Shown piece after piece: positions 26,949 to 35,931 of a stretch of 64,000 bases of DNA. The notes under the pieces are model-generated. The model had not been told where the DNA came from. It saw nothing but the letters and a program-made list of their open reading frames with translations, and did not search any database. The DNA comes from an uncultured Clostridia bacterium (GTDB taxonomy: Bacteria > Bacillota_A > Clostridia > TANB77 > CAG-508), in the NCBI GenBank assembly GCA_944393405.1, contig CALYAC010000005.1:1-64000 (forward strand), written 5' to 3'. Both the position numbers and the translations under genes were made by a program. How positions within the stretch are numbered: position 1 is the stretch's first letter; every line of letters starts with the position of its first letter.

Positions 26949-27920
26949 TTAAGATTTTATATTTACATTACATACAATTTTATCATTTTTTCTTCTATCT
27001 ATAGCATAAGCACTTCCCATAGTTGTTTTTGCTAAATGTTTCACTTGAGCTCCAATTTCTCCTATTTCTAGTACATTTGTAAATCTATTTTTATGAGCCA
27101 CAACCACTCCTATAGATAGTGATGTTAAAGGAAATTCTTCTATAATACATTTTCTATTTGGTACTTCTAAATATCCTTTTTCTAAATCCGCTTGGTTAAA
27201 AAATTTAGTAACACCCTTATCAAATTCAGCAATTATATTTTGGCATATTTTTTCGTAATCATCTTCAATAGATACAATTGCCACAAAATCATCTCCACCA
27301 ATGTGCCCTACAAAAGTATTGCCACTTGTTGCATATTTTTCAATATTTCCTGTTATTAATTTTGCTGTAAATTTAATGATTTCATCTCCATTAAGAAATC
27401 CATATACATCATTATATGCCTTAAAATTATCTAAATCAAAGTAAAGCATTACAAATTCTTCTTTATTAAGTAATCTCTTTTTCATTTCTGCTTGTATTTG
27501 TACATTTCCTGGCAATCCTGTTAATGGACTTACCCTTCTATTAGTATCTAATAATCTTATAATGTTTTTTATAGTATAATATAAATATTCTTCATCTATT
27601 GGATATTTTATATAATGTTCTACACATTCTTTAAGAACTTCTACTCTATGATCTTTATCTTTTTTAGATGAAATAACTATTATTGGTGTAATACTATTAT
27701 CCTCATTTTGTCTTATTCTTTTACACACTTCTATTATGTTTTCTTCTATCCCGTCTTCATTTATTATAATAAGAGATGGAATATTTTTTAGTGCATCATC
27801 TATATTATTTGTATTTACTTTCTTTAATTTTATTTTATAATCTTTTTCATCTCTAAATAGATTAAAAATGATTTTCTTTAGCTCATCATTATCATCTATT
27901 ATATAAATATCCTGAGCCAT
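26949..27920 (-). CDS. Degenerate receiver fused to a GGDEF domain
   Basis: A 323-residue protein: receiver-like domain at about 1-120, then GGDEF domain at about 130-320. GGDEF domains make cyclic di-GMP. The receiver keeps the acidic pair Asp9-Asp10 but has Asn54 (LIIINEDG) where the phosphorylated Asp should be, so it is probably not phosphorylated in the normal way. The catalytic loop reads GGDDF (208-212), a variant of GG(D/E)EF. TGLPGN and YFDLDNFKAYND are intact. Activity is plausible but uncertain. Third gene of an operon with an Ig-like membrane protein and a CmpB-like membrane protein, which may provide the signal or localisation. Confidence 0.85.
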   Translation of the reverse strand: MAQDIYIIDDNDELKKIIFNLFRDEKDYKIKLKKVNTNNIDDALKNIPSLIIINEDGIEENIIEVCKRIRQNEDNSITPIIVISSKKDKDHRVEVLKECVEHYIKYPIDEEYLYYTIKNIIRLLDTNRRVSPLTGLPGNVQIQAEMKKRLLNKEEFVMLYFDLDNFKAYNDVYGFLNGDEIIKFTAKLITGNIEKYATSGNTFVGHIGGDDFVAIVSIEDDYEKICQNIIAEFDKGVTKFFNQADLEKGYLEVPNRKCIIEEFPLTSLSIGVVVAHKNRFTNVLEIGEIGAQVKHLAKTTMGSAYAIDRRKNDKIVCNVNIKS

Positions 27921-27921
27921 T

Positions 27922-28707
27922 TTATCTCTCCTTATACTTTTTTATTTTATCCTTTATGTCTTCTATTAAATTCTTTTGTTTCATAAATTTAGTTATATTT
28001 TCAGAATGCATTTCTGGGAATGCCTTCTTTAATTTAATTATTCGTTTATATATTTTAATCCTAAGTATTGATTCTCTAGTTTTTAAATCATCAACTAATT
28101 TTTGTATATGTTCTTTAGTTGCTTTTTCTAAATACTTCTCTTCTTTTAGCTCAATAAGCTTTTCTTTTATAGTGTTTCCAATTTCAAATACTTCTTGTAT
28201 TCTCTTATCTATTATCATAATTCTAAATATTGTTATAATTGCATCTACTATAATAGCAATTACTAATATAATTTGTACATATATTGCTATTTGCGTAGGT
28301 ATAAAACTTATAGCTTTTTCTATAAGTGGGTGAATCACAAATATTAATAATACACCTAAAAATCCCCAATAAATAGAATTCTTTAGACACACCCTACCTT
28401 TTATATTAAATTTCAAATTAGAATAGTCCCAATATTTAGTTTTGAAACATTTTTCTAAAACTACTGCTACTATATATTCCCAAATTGAAAATACAAAAAA
28501 ACTAAGTATAAATATTATTATAGGGTTATTTGAAATTGCACTTATGGCAATCATCAATACAGCAGCAATTCCATACATAGGACAAAAAGGTCCATATAAG
28601 AACCCACTATTTGTCACTTTTTTTAGTATTATTGTTTTATATATTGATTCTAGACACCATCCTAGAAACGAATAAATAATAAAATAAAATATTATTTTAT
28701 TTAGCAT
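27922..28707 (-). CDS. CmpB-like multi-pass membrane protein (PF06541 type)
   Basis: A 261-residue membrane protein with about five hydrophobic segments in the first 160 residues and a basic helical cytoplasmic tail. The N terminus IIYSFLGWCLESIYKTI and the loop GFLYGPFCPMYGIAA are characteristic of the 'ABC_trans_CmpB' family, often annotated as putative ABC permease but without proven transport. The start at 28707 overlaps the previous gene's stop by 11 bp and has GGAG upstream, so translation is coupled. A longer reading from 28749 would overlap the upstream gene and lacks a better site. The next gene, receiver-GGDEF, starts 1 bp after the stop. Confidence 0.8.
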   Translation of the reverse strand: MLNKIIFYFIIYSFLGWCLESIYKTIILKKVTNSGFLYGPFCPMYGIAAVLMIAISAISNNPIIIFILSFFVFSIWEYIVAVVLEKCFKTKYWDYSNLKFNIKGRVCLKNSIYWGFLGVLLIFVIHPLIEKAISFIPTQIAIYVQIILVIAIIVDAIITIFRIMIIDKRIQEVFEIGNTIKEKLIELKEEKYLEKATKEHIQKLVDDLKTRESILRIKIYKRIIKLKKAFPEMHSENITKFMKQKNLIEDIKDKIKKYKER

Positions 28708-29656
28708 ATTTATACTCCATTGATCCAGATACAGAAAGTCCATTAACATTTTCTACTTTAATACTAAATGTATTATTTCCTTCAACAAGATTTAATGAAA
28801 ATGTAGCTTCTGTTCTATTTACATCATTCATTGAATACACTTGACCATTTAAGTTTACTTCAATTGACTGTATTCCATCAGCATCTTCTACTTCGATCAT
28901 TAGCTTTCCTTGTTCTTGATCCACATATAAATTTTTTATTTCAGGTCTTTCTGTAGAAATAACTATATCTGGACTTTCTTGTACAGTAGAATTACCTGAT
29001 GTATCATAAGCAGTTACTGTTATTTTATGAGTTCCTCTACCTATTTCATCTTGCGTAATTGCATATTCTATTGACTTATCATCCACATTATTTTTATCAA
29101 TTCTTATTTCTTCTCCATCATCAATTCTATATGTCATATAATCTATCTTAGTCTCATCTTCTGCTTTAATTCTTATACTAGTAGCTTGTTGATCTATACT
29201 TACTGATGGCTTTGCAATATCTATTCCATCTAGTATTATATCCTTAGTATATGTTACGGCTCTACCAGTTTCATCTTCTACTATAATTGTAAGTACACTA
29301 TTTTCAGGTGGTAAAATAATTTCTTCTTGAAAACTAGTTGCATTTTCTGGGATAGATCTTTCTTCTGAATTAGACCAACTATATCTAAATTTTTCAATAA
29401 TATATGTACTTTTTACATCTACTCTAAGTGTATCATTTATTCTCGTTATATTGATTTCAGCTAAATTATCTGTATTATTAGCTTTTGAATCTCTATATAA
29501 AGCATATGAACTATGTCCAATTAAACATAAACCAAAAATAATTATAAAAATAGCAAAAAATCTAACGATTTTTGCAATTTCTATAGATGCTGTAGTATTT
29601 CTATTTCTTTTCTTTTTTTGTTTTTTTTCAACTTCAGTTACTAAAATTTGGTTCAT
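28697..29656 (-). CDS. Membrane-anchored protein with Ig-like domains
   Basis: A 319-residue protein with a basic cytoplasmic N terminus (KKQKKKRNR), one membrane helix at about 30-52, and an outer region of three beta-rich Ig-like repeats. Each has the GNN-x-F/TV-type strand pattern, seen in TSYIIEKFRYSW, VSIDQQATSIRIKAEDE and DADGIQSIEVNLNGQVYS. It has no cell-wall sorting motif. It is first in a three-gene operon with the CmpB-like protein and the GGDEF protein, so a role as an outside sensor or scaffold for cyclic-di-GMP signalling is an inference. GGAGG precedes the ATG. Confidence 0.75.
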   Translation of the reverse strand: MNQILVTEVEKKQKKKRNRNTTASIEIAKIVRFFAIFIIIFGLCLIGHSSYALYRDSKANNTDNLAEINITRINDTLRVDVKSTYIIEKFRYSWSNSEERSIPENATSFQEEIILPPENSVLTIIVEDETGRAVTYTKDIILDGIDIAKPSVSIDQQATSIRIKAEDETKIDYMTYRIDDGEEIRIDKNNVDDKSIEYAITQDEIGRGTHKITVTAYDTSGNSTVQESPDIVISTERPEIKNLYVDQEQGKLMIEVEDADGIQSIEVNLNGQVYSMNDVNRTEATFSLNLVEGNNTFSIKVENVNGLSVSGSMEYKYAK

Positions 29657-29681
29657 TCGTTTTCCTCCATTTTCAATTTGA

Positions 29682-29710
29682 ATTATACCATATGCTTTTT
29701 TTAATGTAAA
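29682..29710 (-). promoter_or_regulatory. Promoter of the Ig-like/CmpB-like/GGDEF operon
   Basis: Minus strand TTTACA (29705-29710), 17 bases, perfect TATAAT (29682-29687). Confidence 0.7.
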
Positions 29711-29725
29711 TATTTATTAAAAAAT

Positions 29726-29753
29726 ATCCCTAGATAAAAATTTATCTAGGGAT
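29726..29753 (-). terminator. Terminator of the larger surface-protein gene
   Basis: 13-bp stem ATCCCTAGATAAA (29726-29738) with 29741-29753, followed on the minus strand by ATATTTTTTA. Confidence 0.85.
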
Positions 29754-29771
29754 TCGTTTAAATTTCAAACA

Positions 29772-30585
29772 TTATAATACAAATTTCTTAATTAAGACTA
29801 ATCCAGTTCCTAGTATTACTAGTACTCCTGTTATTACTCCTATATAATGTCCTCCTATACCTGATACTATTGATAACATTACTGATGCTTCATCTATATC
29901 GTCTTCTCCTTTTTCAAAGTTATCTGGTACTGAGTCTATATCTTCTACTGGGTTATGGTCTTCATCACTATCTTCTGATATCTCTGCCCAGTTTGTTTTT
30001 AATCCTAAGTTGTGTTGTCCATTTATCCATCTAAATGTTACTTCTATTATTACACTCTCGCCTGGCTCTAATAATGTCTCATTTAGTTGTGTCGTTGTTA
30101 TTGTTTTTCCATCTTCTGATAATACCCAGTTCTCATTATCTTCTTCTCTAAATTCTAGCCCTTCTGGTATATAATCTGTTATTTCTTCTGCATATCCTGC
30201 CATATTTCCTTCGTTTGTTATTCTTATTTGATATGTGAATTTGATTACCGCAGTCTCTATTTTATGGTTTCCTAATTCTATTTTTACTATTTCTTCTGGA
30301 TCATCTTCAAATTTGTGTCCTGTCTCTTCTACATATGTCTTTCCATCTAATATCATTGTTACTTTTGATATTATTTTTCTTAGGCTCAAATCAAAATATG
30401 TTACTTTTACTTTTTCTATATCTATATCGTCTTCTCCATCTGTATCATTATCTGGTGTTGAATCGATATCTTCTACAGGATCTCCATCTTCATCACTATC
30501 TTCTGATATTTCTGCTGTATTTATTAATATTCTATCTGATGTATTTGGTTCTATTACCTTAAATGCTATTTTTATATCCTTATAG
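29772..30585. repeat. 3' repeat block shared with protein B
   Basis: About 814 bp nearly identical to 35932-36745 (constant offset 6160). The encoded last module and tail agree almost everywhere, with scattered silent changes. Confidence 0.85.
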
Positions 30586-33500
30586 TCTGGCTCAGTCATT
30601 GTTTCTGGATCAAATGCATCTATTAAATTATCTCTTCCTGTTTCATCTGCTTGTGCCTTTGATAAATAATCTGTTCTTATTGTTTCTGCTTCTGATACAT
30701 TTTCTGTTACATTTCCTTCTGCGTTATACATTACCCATCTATATTCTGTATTTACTTCATTTTCTGGTAAGAACTCTAATCCTTCTGGTAGATCATCTTT
30801 TACTTCTTCTGCATATCCTGCAACTTCTCCTTCATTATATACTCTTAATGTATATATCACTGTGTCACCATTTCTCACTTCTACAGGATCTTTTGTATGT
30901 TCATATGAATACTCACCATTATTATTTACGAATATTGGCACTCTATTTGTTATCTCTTCTTCATTTACTCCTGTGATGAATTTTCTTAATGCCAAATCAA
31001 AATACTTAACTTTAACTTTTTCAATATCTATATCGTCTTCTCCATCTTCATCATTATCTGGAGTTGAATCTTTATCATCCACAGGGTTACCTTCTTCATC
31101 ACTATCTTCTGATATTTCTGCTGTATTTATTATTATTCTATCTGATGTATTTGGTTCTATTACCTTAAATGCTATTTTTACTTCTTTATAGTCTGGCTCA
31201 GTCATTGTTTCTGGATCAAATGCATCTATTAAATTATCTCTTCCTGTTTCAGCTTCTTGCGTCTTTGATAGATAATCTGTTCTTATTGTTTCTGCTTCTG
31301 ATACATTTTCTGTTACATTTCCTTCTGCGTCATACATTACCCATCTATATTCTGTATTTACTTCATTTTCTGGTAAGAACTCTAATCCTTCTGGTAAATC
31401 GTCTTTTACTTCTTCTGCATATCCTGCCTCAGTTCCTTCGTTATATATTCTTAATGTATATATTACTATATCATTAGTTGCAACTTCTACAGGATCTTTT
31501 GTGTGTTCATATGAATATTCACCATTATTGTTTACAAATACTGGTACTCTATTTGTTATTTCTTCTTCATTTACTCCTGTTATGAATTTTCTTAATGCCA
31601 AATCAAATATATTATTTTCAATTGTTAATTCTATTACATTATTATTCTTAACTTGTAAGTCAACAATTTCTCCATTAATTCTTTGTGCTGTAACAATATA
31701 GTTTCCATCAACTAATTTAACATCAACCTCTATTTTTATTGGCTCAGCTATTATATTATATCCTTCTGGTGCTTGTATTTCAGTTATAATGTATGTATGA
31801 GTTCCTTCTGAATCAATCTTTATTCTTTCAGTTGAAATTTCACCATTTTCATCTGTTGTTAAGTTATCATATGTGTTTATAACTGTTCCAGCTTGATCTA
31901 TTTCTTCAATTTTAAATATAGCTCCACTTAATCTATCTAGTATACCATTTTGTTTAATTAGTTTTATTTGATAATCTCCCTGTGCAGAAGGTAATATTAA
32001 TTCTTCGTAGTCGTCATCATCTTCATAACCATATCCTTTTTCTGATGTTCCTGGATTATAGTTATTTTTTTGGTCATCTGTCAAATTATCTTCTGTAGAA
32101 TCAATATCATCTCTTTCATTTCCTTCTGAATCTTCTGATTTTGTTATTTCTGAAATGTTCTTTAAGCTTATTGATGTATCTTGTTTATTAGCTACTACTT
32201 GACATTCAATTTCTAAGTCTACGTAATCGATATTCTTACCATCAAATCCTTCTAATAACTTATCAGATAAAGCTGTCGTAATGATTGTTCTTCCATCACC
32301 ACTTGGATTTTCCCATCCATTTTCTTCATTTATTTTACTATCAGCCTTTAAAATTAGTCCTTCTGGTAAGTAATCTACTACTTCTGTAGCATACCCTGCT
32401 TCTTTTCCTTCATTATATATACGTATTGTATATGTAACTATATCTCCTGTATTTACTGATAAAGGATTTTTTGTATGTGTTTTATCAACTGTTGTTACTT
32501 CTTTGTTTGCTAAATCATCAATTGTTTCATCTGATATAACAGGTTCTCTATCAACTTCTACATTTTCACCGTTTATTTTAGTAATAAATTTTCTTAGGGC
32601 CAAATCGAAATATGTTAATTTAACTTTTTCAATATCTATATCATCTTCTCCATCCTCATTATTATCTGGAGTTGAATCTATATCGTCTATTGGTTCACCA
32701 TCTTCATCGCTATCTTCTGATATTTCCGCTGTGTTTATTAGTATTCTATCTGATGTATCTGGTTCTATTACTTTAAACGCTATTCTTATTTCTTTATAGT
32801 CTGGCTCATCCATTGTATTTGGATCAAATGCATCTATTAGATTATCTCTTCCTGTTTCATCTGCTTGTGCCTTTGATAAGTAATCTGTTCTTATTGTCTT
32901 TGCTTCTGATACATTTTCTGTTACATTTCCTTCTTCATCATACATTACCCATCTATAATTTATGTTTGTTGTATTTTCTGGTAAAAATTCTAATCCTTCT
33001 GGTACATCATCTTTTACTTCTTCTGCATATCCTGCAATATCTCCCTCATTATATATTCTTAATGTATATATTACTGTATCTCCATTTTTTACTTCTACAG
33101 GATCTTTTGTATGTTCATACGAATATTCACCATTATCATTTACAAACACTGGTACTCTATTTGAAATGATATCACTATTTACTCCTGTTATAAATTTTCT
33201 TAGGGCCAAATCAAATTTTTGAACTAATAATTTTTCAAAATCATCGTCATCTTCTTGTCCAGGTATATATTTATCTCCTCTATTTATTTCAGTGTCTTTA
33301 TAATTTGGTAATGTGCTATCAGATGGAAGTGTTACATTATCAGCAATTGAATCTCTATCTTTTACTGTATCTCCATCAGAGTCTGTAAATCCTGTTATAT
33401 CTGCTATATTTGTTATTTTTTCTCCAGGAATTGCTGTAGATTTTACTTTACATTTAATTTGTACGTCTTCATAATCTAATGTTGTTCCATTAAATGCTGT

Positions 33501-35588
33501 TATTGTTTTTCCTGCTAAATAGTTTGTTGTTACTTCTCTTCCATCTCCTGATACCTTCCATCCTCTATCAGTATTAAAACTGTCATTTACAAACTCTAGA
33601 TTAGGAGGTAAATGATCTGTTATCTCAGTAACTATACCATCTATTTGACCTTCATTATATACTCTTATTGTATATATTACTTCATCTCCTACTTTCACTG
33701 CTATTGGTGTTTTTGAATGATTATATGTTGCTGTTGTTGATTCTCCGCTTGCTAATTTTGTTACATCTACTACTGGAGCTCTGTTTACACTTTCTCCATC
33801 TACATTAGATATAAATTTTCTTAGTGATAAGTCAAAATATTTTCCTAGTATTACTAAATCTTCAAAATCATCATCATCTTCTTGTGATGTTGTTCCATAT
33901 CCTTCTACATCTACATTGTCTGGTGTTGAATCTCTATCTGGTTTATTTTCATCATTTTTACTTTCTGTTATTTCTGCTACGTTCTTTAAATTTATATTTG
34001 TCTCTGTTACTTTTGCTGTTACTTCACATTCTATTTGTATATCTTCGTAATCTAATGTTGTTCCATCAAATGCTGTTATTGTTTTTCCTGCTAAATAGTT
34101 TGTTGTTACTTCTCCATTTGCTCCTGCTTTCCATCCATATTTTGTATTTATTGTACTATTTGCTTTTAAACTTAATCCTGTTGGTAAATAATCTGTTATC
34201 TCTGTTGCCTCTCCATCTATTTCTCCTTCATTATATACCCTTATTGTATATACTACACTGTCTCCTGTCTCTACTGTTAATGCATTCTTTGGATGTATCT
34301 TCTCTGCTGTTGTTATTTTTTCATTCTTTAAATCATTTAATGTCTCACTACTTATTTGTGGTACTCTACTCTCACTTGGTGCTACTCCATTTATACTTAC
34401 TATAAATTTTCTTAATGCCAAGTCAAATATCTTATCTTCTGGTTTGTTAAATTCTGTACTATCACTATATTTTTCTGGTTCTCTTTCTACTATTACTACT
34501 GGTTGCTCTGATTTGTCTGCTCCTTCTACTGCCCAGTATGTTATTTTTGTATTGTAGTATTCTCCACTTATACTAAATGTTATCTTTTCTACATTTGTTG
34601 TTTTTGGTACTACTATATAGAAGTCCTTTCCTATTGTGTCTTCTATACTTGCATATCTTCCTCCTGTTGCATTTTGTAATGTTGGATTTAATGTCTCTCC
34701 TTCTCCATTTTTAAATGTTGCTTCTATTGTTCCTTCTGTTTCACTTATTTTATTTATTCTATATGGGCCTATTACATAGTTATTTCCACTTTCTCTTATT
34801 GTTTGTGTTTGTTTTGCTATCTCATATGGTTTACTTGCTGGTTTTACTTCATAGCTTCCTGCATTTTCTTCTGCTTCATCTATTAAATATTTATATAGTG
34901 CTTTTGCATCTTCATTTCTTATAAATCCATCTACTGCTCCTTGTCCTTTTTCATCTCCTAATGGATTATATCCTGAATCTTGTCCTGCAACTTGATTTAT
35001 CCATAATGAGAAATTTCCGCTAGATCCAACATCAAATGGGTCTCCTCCATTTGTAAAATGCCATATTGCTAATTGTTGTACTACATCTATATCATCATCA
35101 GTTAGGTTAGTTCCTCTTAATCCTGCATTATCTATGTACATCTCTCTATATTCTTCTGCACCTGTACTTTCTGGTACATATATATTTTCTAATAACCACA
35201 ATAATGCTTTATATGTATTACTATTTACATCTGGTAATGCATCTACATATGGACTTGGTATTGATGATGGATCTTTCATATCAAAATATCTTGTATAATG
35301 TCTTACTGTTGGATTTCCGCTTCCAAACTCACTTGATCCAAATCCTGGTCCACCTTTCAAGCAGTATATAGTACTACTATAATCTGCTGTTGTTCCACTA
35401 CTGTTTGTTTCAACTATTTTCCATACGTTTTTTTCTAATGCTTTATATCCATATCCTGATTCTCTTAACATTTTTATTGTTAGATACTTACTTCCAGTTG
35501 CTGCATTTACCTCGTTAAAATTACCCATAGTCAAGATGATCATAAGCATCATTGCTAAAATTAAAATTACTCCTTTAATTTTCTTCAT
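29772..35588 (-). CDS. Giant thioester/DUF11-repeat surface protein A
   Basis: A 1938-residue exported protein. Signal peptide at 1-30 ending near NEVNA. A thioester-type adhesin domain at about 33-380 has Cys76 in IYCLKGG and Gln172 in VQQLAIWHF, the pair that would form the reactive Cys-Gln thioester. Seven DUF11-like modules of about 200 residues start at roughly 390, 587, 795, 996, 1331, 1530 and 1733, each opening FDL(A/S)LRK(F/I)I. A SpaA/Cna-B-like domain (about 1204-1320) sits between modules 4 and 5. A C-terminal membrane helix (ITGVLVILGTGLVLI) and KKFVL end the protein, with no LPxTG motif. Probably a host- or matrix-binding stalk anchored in the membrane. The start at 35588 is preferred because AAGGGAAGG precedes it and the promoter lies just upstream. 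Confidence 0.85.
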   Translation of the reverse strand: MKKIKGVILILAMMLMIILTMGNFNEVNAATGSKYLTIKMLRESGYGYKALEKNVWKIVETNSSGTTADYSSTIYCLKGGPGFGSSEFGSGNPTVRHYTRYFDMKDPSSIPSPYVDALPDVNSNTYKALLWLLENIYVPESTGAEEYREMYIDNAGLRGTNLTDDDIDVVQQLAIWHFTNGGDPFDVGSSGNFSLWINQVAGQDSGYNPLGDEKGQGAVDGFIRNEDAKALYKYLIDEAEENAGSYEVKPASKPYEIAKQTQTIRESGNNYVIGPYRINKISETEGTIEATFKNGEGETLNPTLQNATGGRYASIEDTIGKDFYIVVPKTTNVEKITFSISGEYYNTKITYWAVEGADKSEQPVVIVEREPEKYSDSTEFNKPEDKIFDLALRKFIVSINGVAPSESRVPQISSETLNDLKNEKITTAEKIHPKNALTVETGDSVVYTIRVYNEGEIDGEATEITDYLPTGLSLKANSTINTKYGWKAGANGEVTTNYLAGKTITAFDGTTLDYEDIQIECEVTAKVTETNINLKNVAEITESKNDENKPDRDSTPDNVDVEGYGTTSQEDDDDFEDLVILGKYFDLSLRKFISNVDGESVNRAPVVDVTKLASGESTTATYNHSKTPIAVKVGDEVIYTIRVYNEGQIDGIVTEITDHLPPNLEFVNDSFNTDRGWKVSGDGREVTTNYLAGKTITAFNGTTLDYEDVQIKCKVKSTAIPGEKITNIADITGFTDSDGDTVKDRDSIADNVTLPSDSTLPNYKDTEINRGDKYIPGQEDDDDFEKLLVQKFDLALRKFITGVNSDIISNRVPVFVNDNGEYSYEHTKDPVEVKNGDTVIYTLRIYNEGDIAGYAEEVKDDVPEGLEFLPENTTNINYRWVMYDEEGNVTENVSEAKTIRTDYLSKAQADETGRDNLIDAFDPNTMDEPDYKEIRIAFKVIEPDTSDRILINTAEISEDSDEDGEPIDDIDSTPDNNEDGEDDIDIEKVKLTYFDLALRKFITKINGENVEVDREPVISDETIDDLANKEVTTVDKTHTKNPLSVNTGDIVTYTIRIYNEGKEAGYATEVVDYLPEGLILKADSKINEENGWENPSGDGRTIITTALSDKLLEGFDGKNIDYVDLEIECQVVANKQDTSISLKNISEITKSEDSEGNERDDIDSTEDNLTDDQKNNYNPGTSEKGYGYEDDDDYEELILPSAQGDYQIKLIKQNGILDRLSGAIFKIEEIDQAGTVINTYDNLTTDENGEISTERIKIDSEGTHTYIITEIQAPEGYNIIAEPIKIEVDVKLVDGNYIVTAQRINGEIVDLQVKNNNVIELTIENNIFDLALRKFITGVNEEEITNRVPVFVNNNGEYSYEHTKDPVEVATNDIVIYTLRIYNEGTEAGYAEEVKDDLPEGLEFLPENEVNTEYRWVMYDAEGNVTENVSEAETIRTDYLSKTQEAETGRDNLIDAFDPETMTEPDYKEVKIAFKVIEPNTSDRIIINTAEISEDSDEEGNPVDDKDSTPDNDEDGEDDIDIEKVKVKYFDLALRKFITGVNEEEITNRVPIFVNNNGEYSYEHTKDPVEVRNGDTVIYTLRVYNEGEVAGYAEEVKDDLPEGLEFLPENEVNTEYRWVMYNAEGNVTENVSEAETIRTDYLSKAQADETGRDNLIDAFDPETMTEPDYKDIKIAFKVIEPNTSDRILINTAEISEDSDEDGDPVEDIDSTPDNDTDGEDDIDIEKVKVTYFDLSLRKIISKVTMILDGKTYVEETGHKFEDDPEEIVKIELGNHKIETAVIKFTYQIRITNEGNMAGYAEEITDYIPEGLEFREEDNENWVLSEDGKTITTTQLNETLLEPGESVIIEVTFRWINGQHNLGLKTNWAEISEDSDEDHNPVEDIDSVPDNFEKGEDDIDEASVMLSIVSGIGGHYIGVITGVLVILGTGLVLIKKFVL
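33822..35492. repeat. 5' repeat block shared with protein B
   Basis: About 1.67 kb nearly identical to 38458-40128 (constant offset 4636), encoding the thioester domain and the first module. Both copies end sharply at the start of module 2. Confidence 0.85.
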
Positions 35589-35631
35589 AACTACCCTTCC
35601 CTTTATATTTCTAATAATACCTATATATACT

Positions 35632-35660
35632 ATTTTACTGGTTTTAGAGCTTTTAGTCAA
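35632..35660 (-). promoter_or_regulatory. Promoter of surface protein A
   Basis: Minus strand TTGACT (35655-35660), 17 bases, TAAAAT (35632-35637), 44 bp before the ATG. Confidence 0.75.
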
Positions 35661-35710
35661 TAACATTTATTTACATTATTTGCTATGTATATAAGTATAG
35701 TTCTTTTCCA

Positions 35711-35766
35711 CTTACGGAAGTATTTTTTATAGGATTTTACTAGAAATATTACATTTTTGTAATATT
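35711..35766. promoter_or_regulatory. Upstream element of surface protein A (shared with B)
   Basis: CTTACGGA (35711-35718) lies 50 bp upstream of the -35 box. A perfect palindrome with arms AATATTACA and TGTAATATT (35745-35766) lies further out. Both recur before protein B. Together with promoter A and the terminator at 35862-35900 they account for the gap 35589-35931. Confidence 0.5.
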
Positions 35767-35861
35767 TTTTAATTTATTTATATCTTAATAATTAACATAT
35801 TGTTTTAAATCATATTAATTACTAATTTTTATAAACTAATAACTATTTTTATTGCATGATA

Positions 35862-35900
35862 AAAGGCTTAAACACTTCTTTCCCTAGTATTTAAGCCTTT
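35862..35900 (-). terminator. Terminator of the smaller surface-protein gene
   Basis: AAAGGCTTAAA (35862-35872) pairs with TTTAAGCCTTT (35890-35900) around a 17-base loop. Confidence 0.8.
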
Positions 35901-35931
35901 GTTTATTATATTAGATTATCTTTCTTATGCA

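Noticed and set aside
33824..34405. Long plus-strand Leu-rich open frames inside the surface-protein genes
   Set aside because: They are shadows of the repetitive Glu/Asp/Asn-rich coding strand, appear identically in both paralogues and lack ribosome binding sites.
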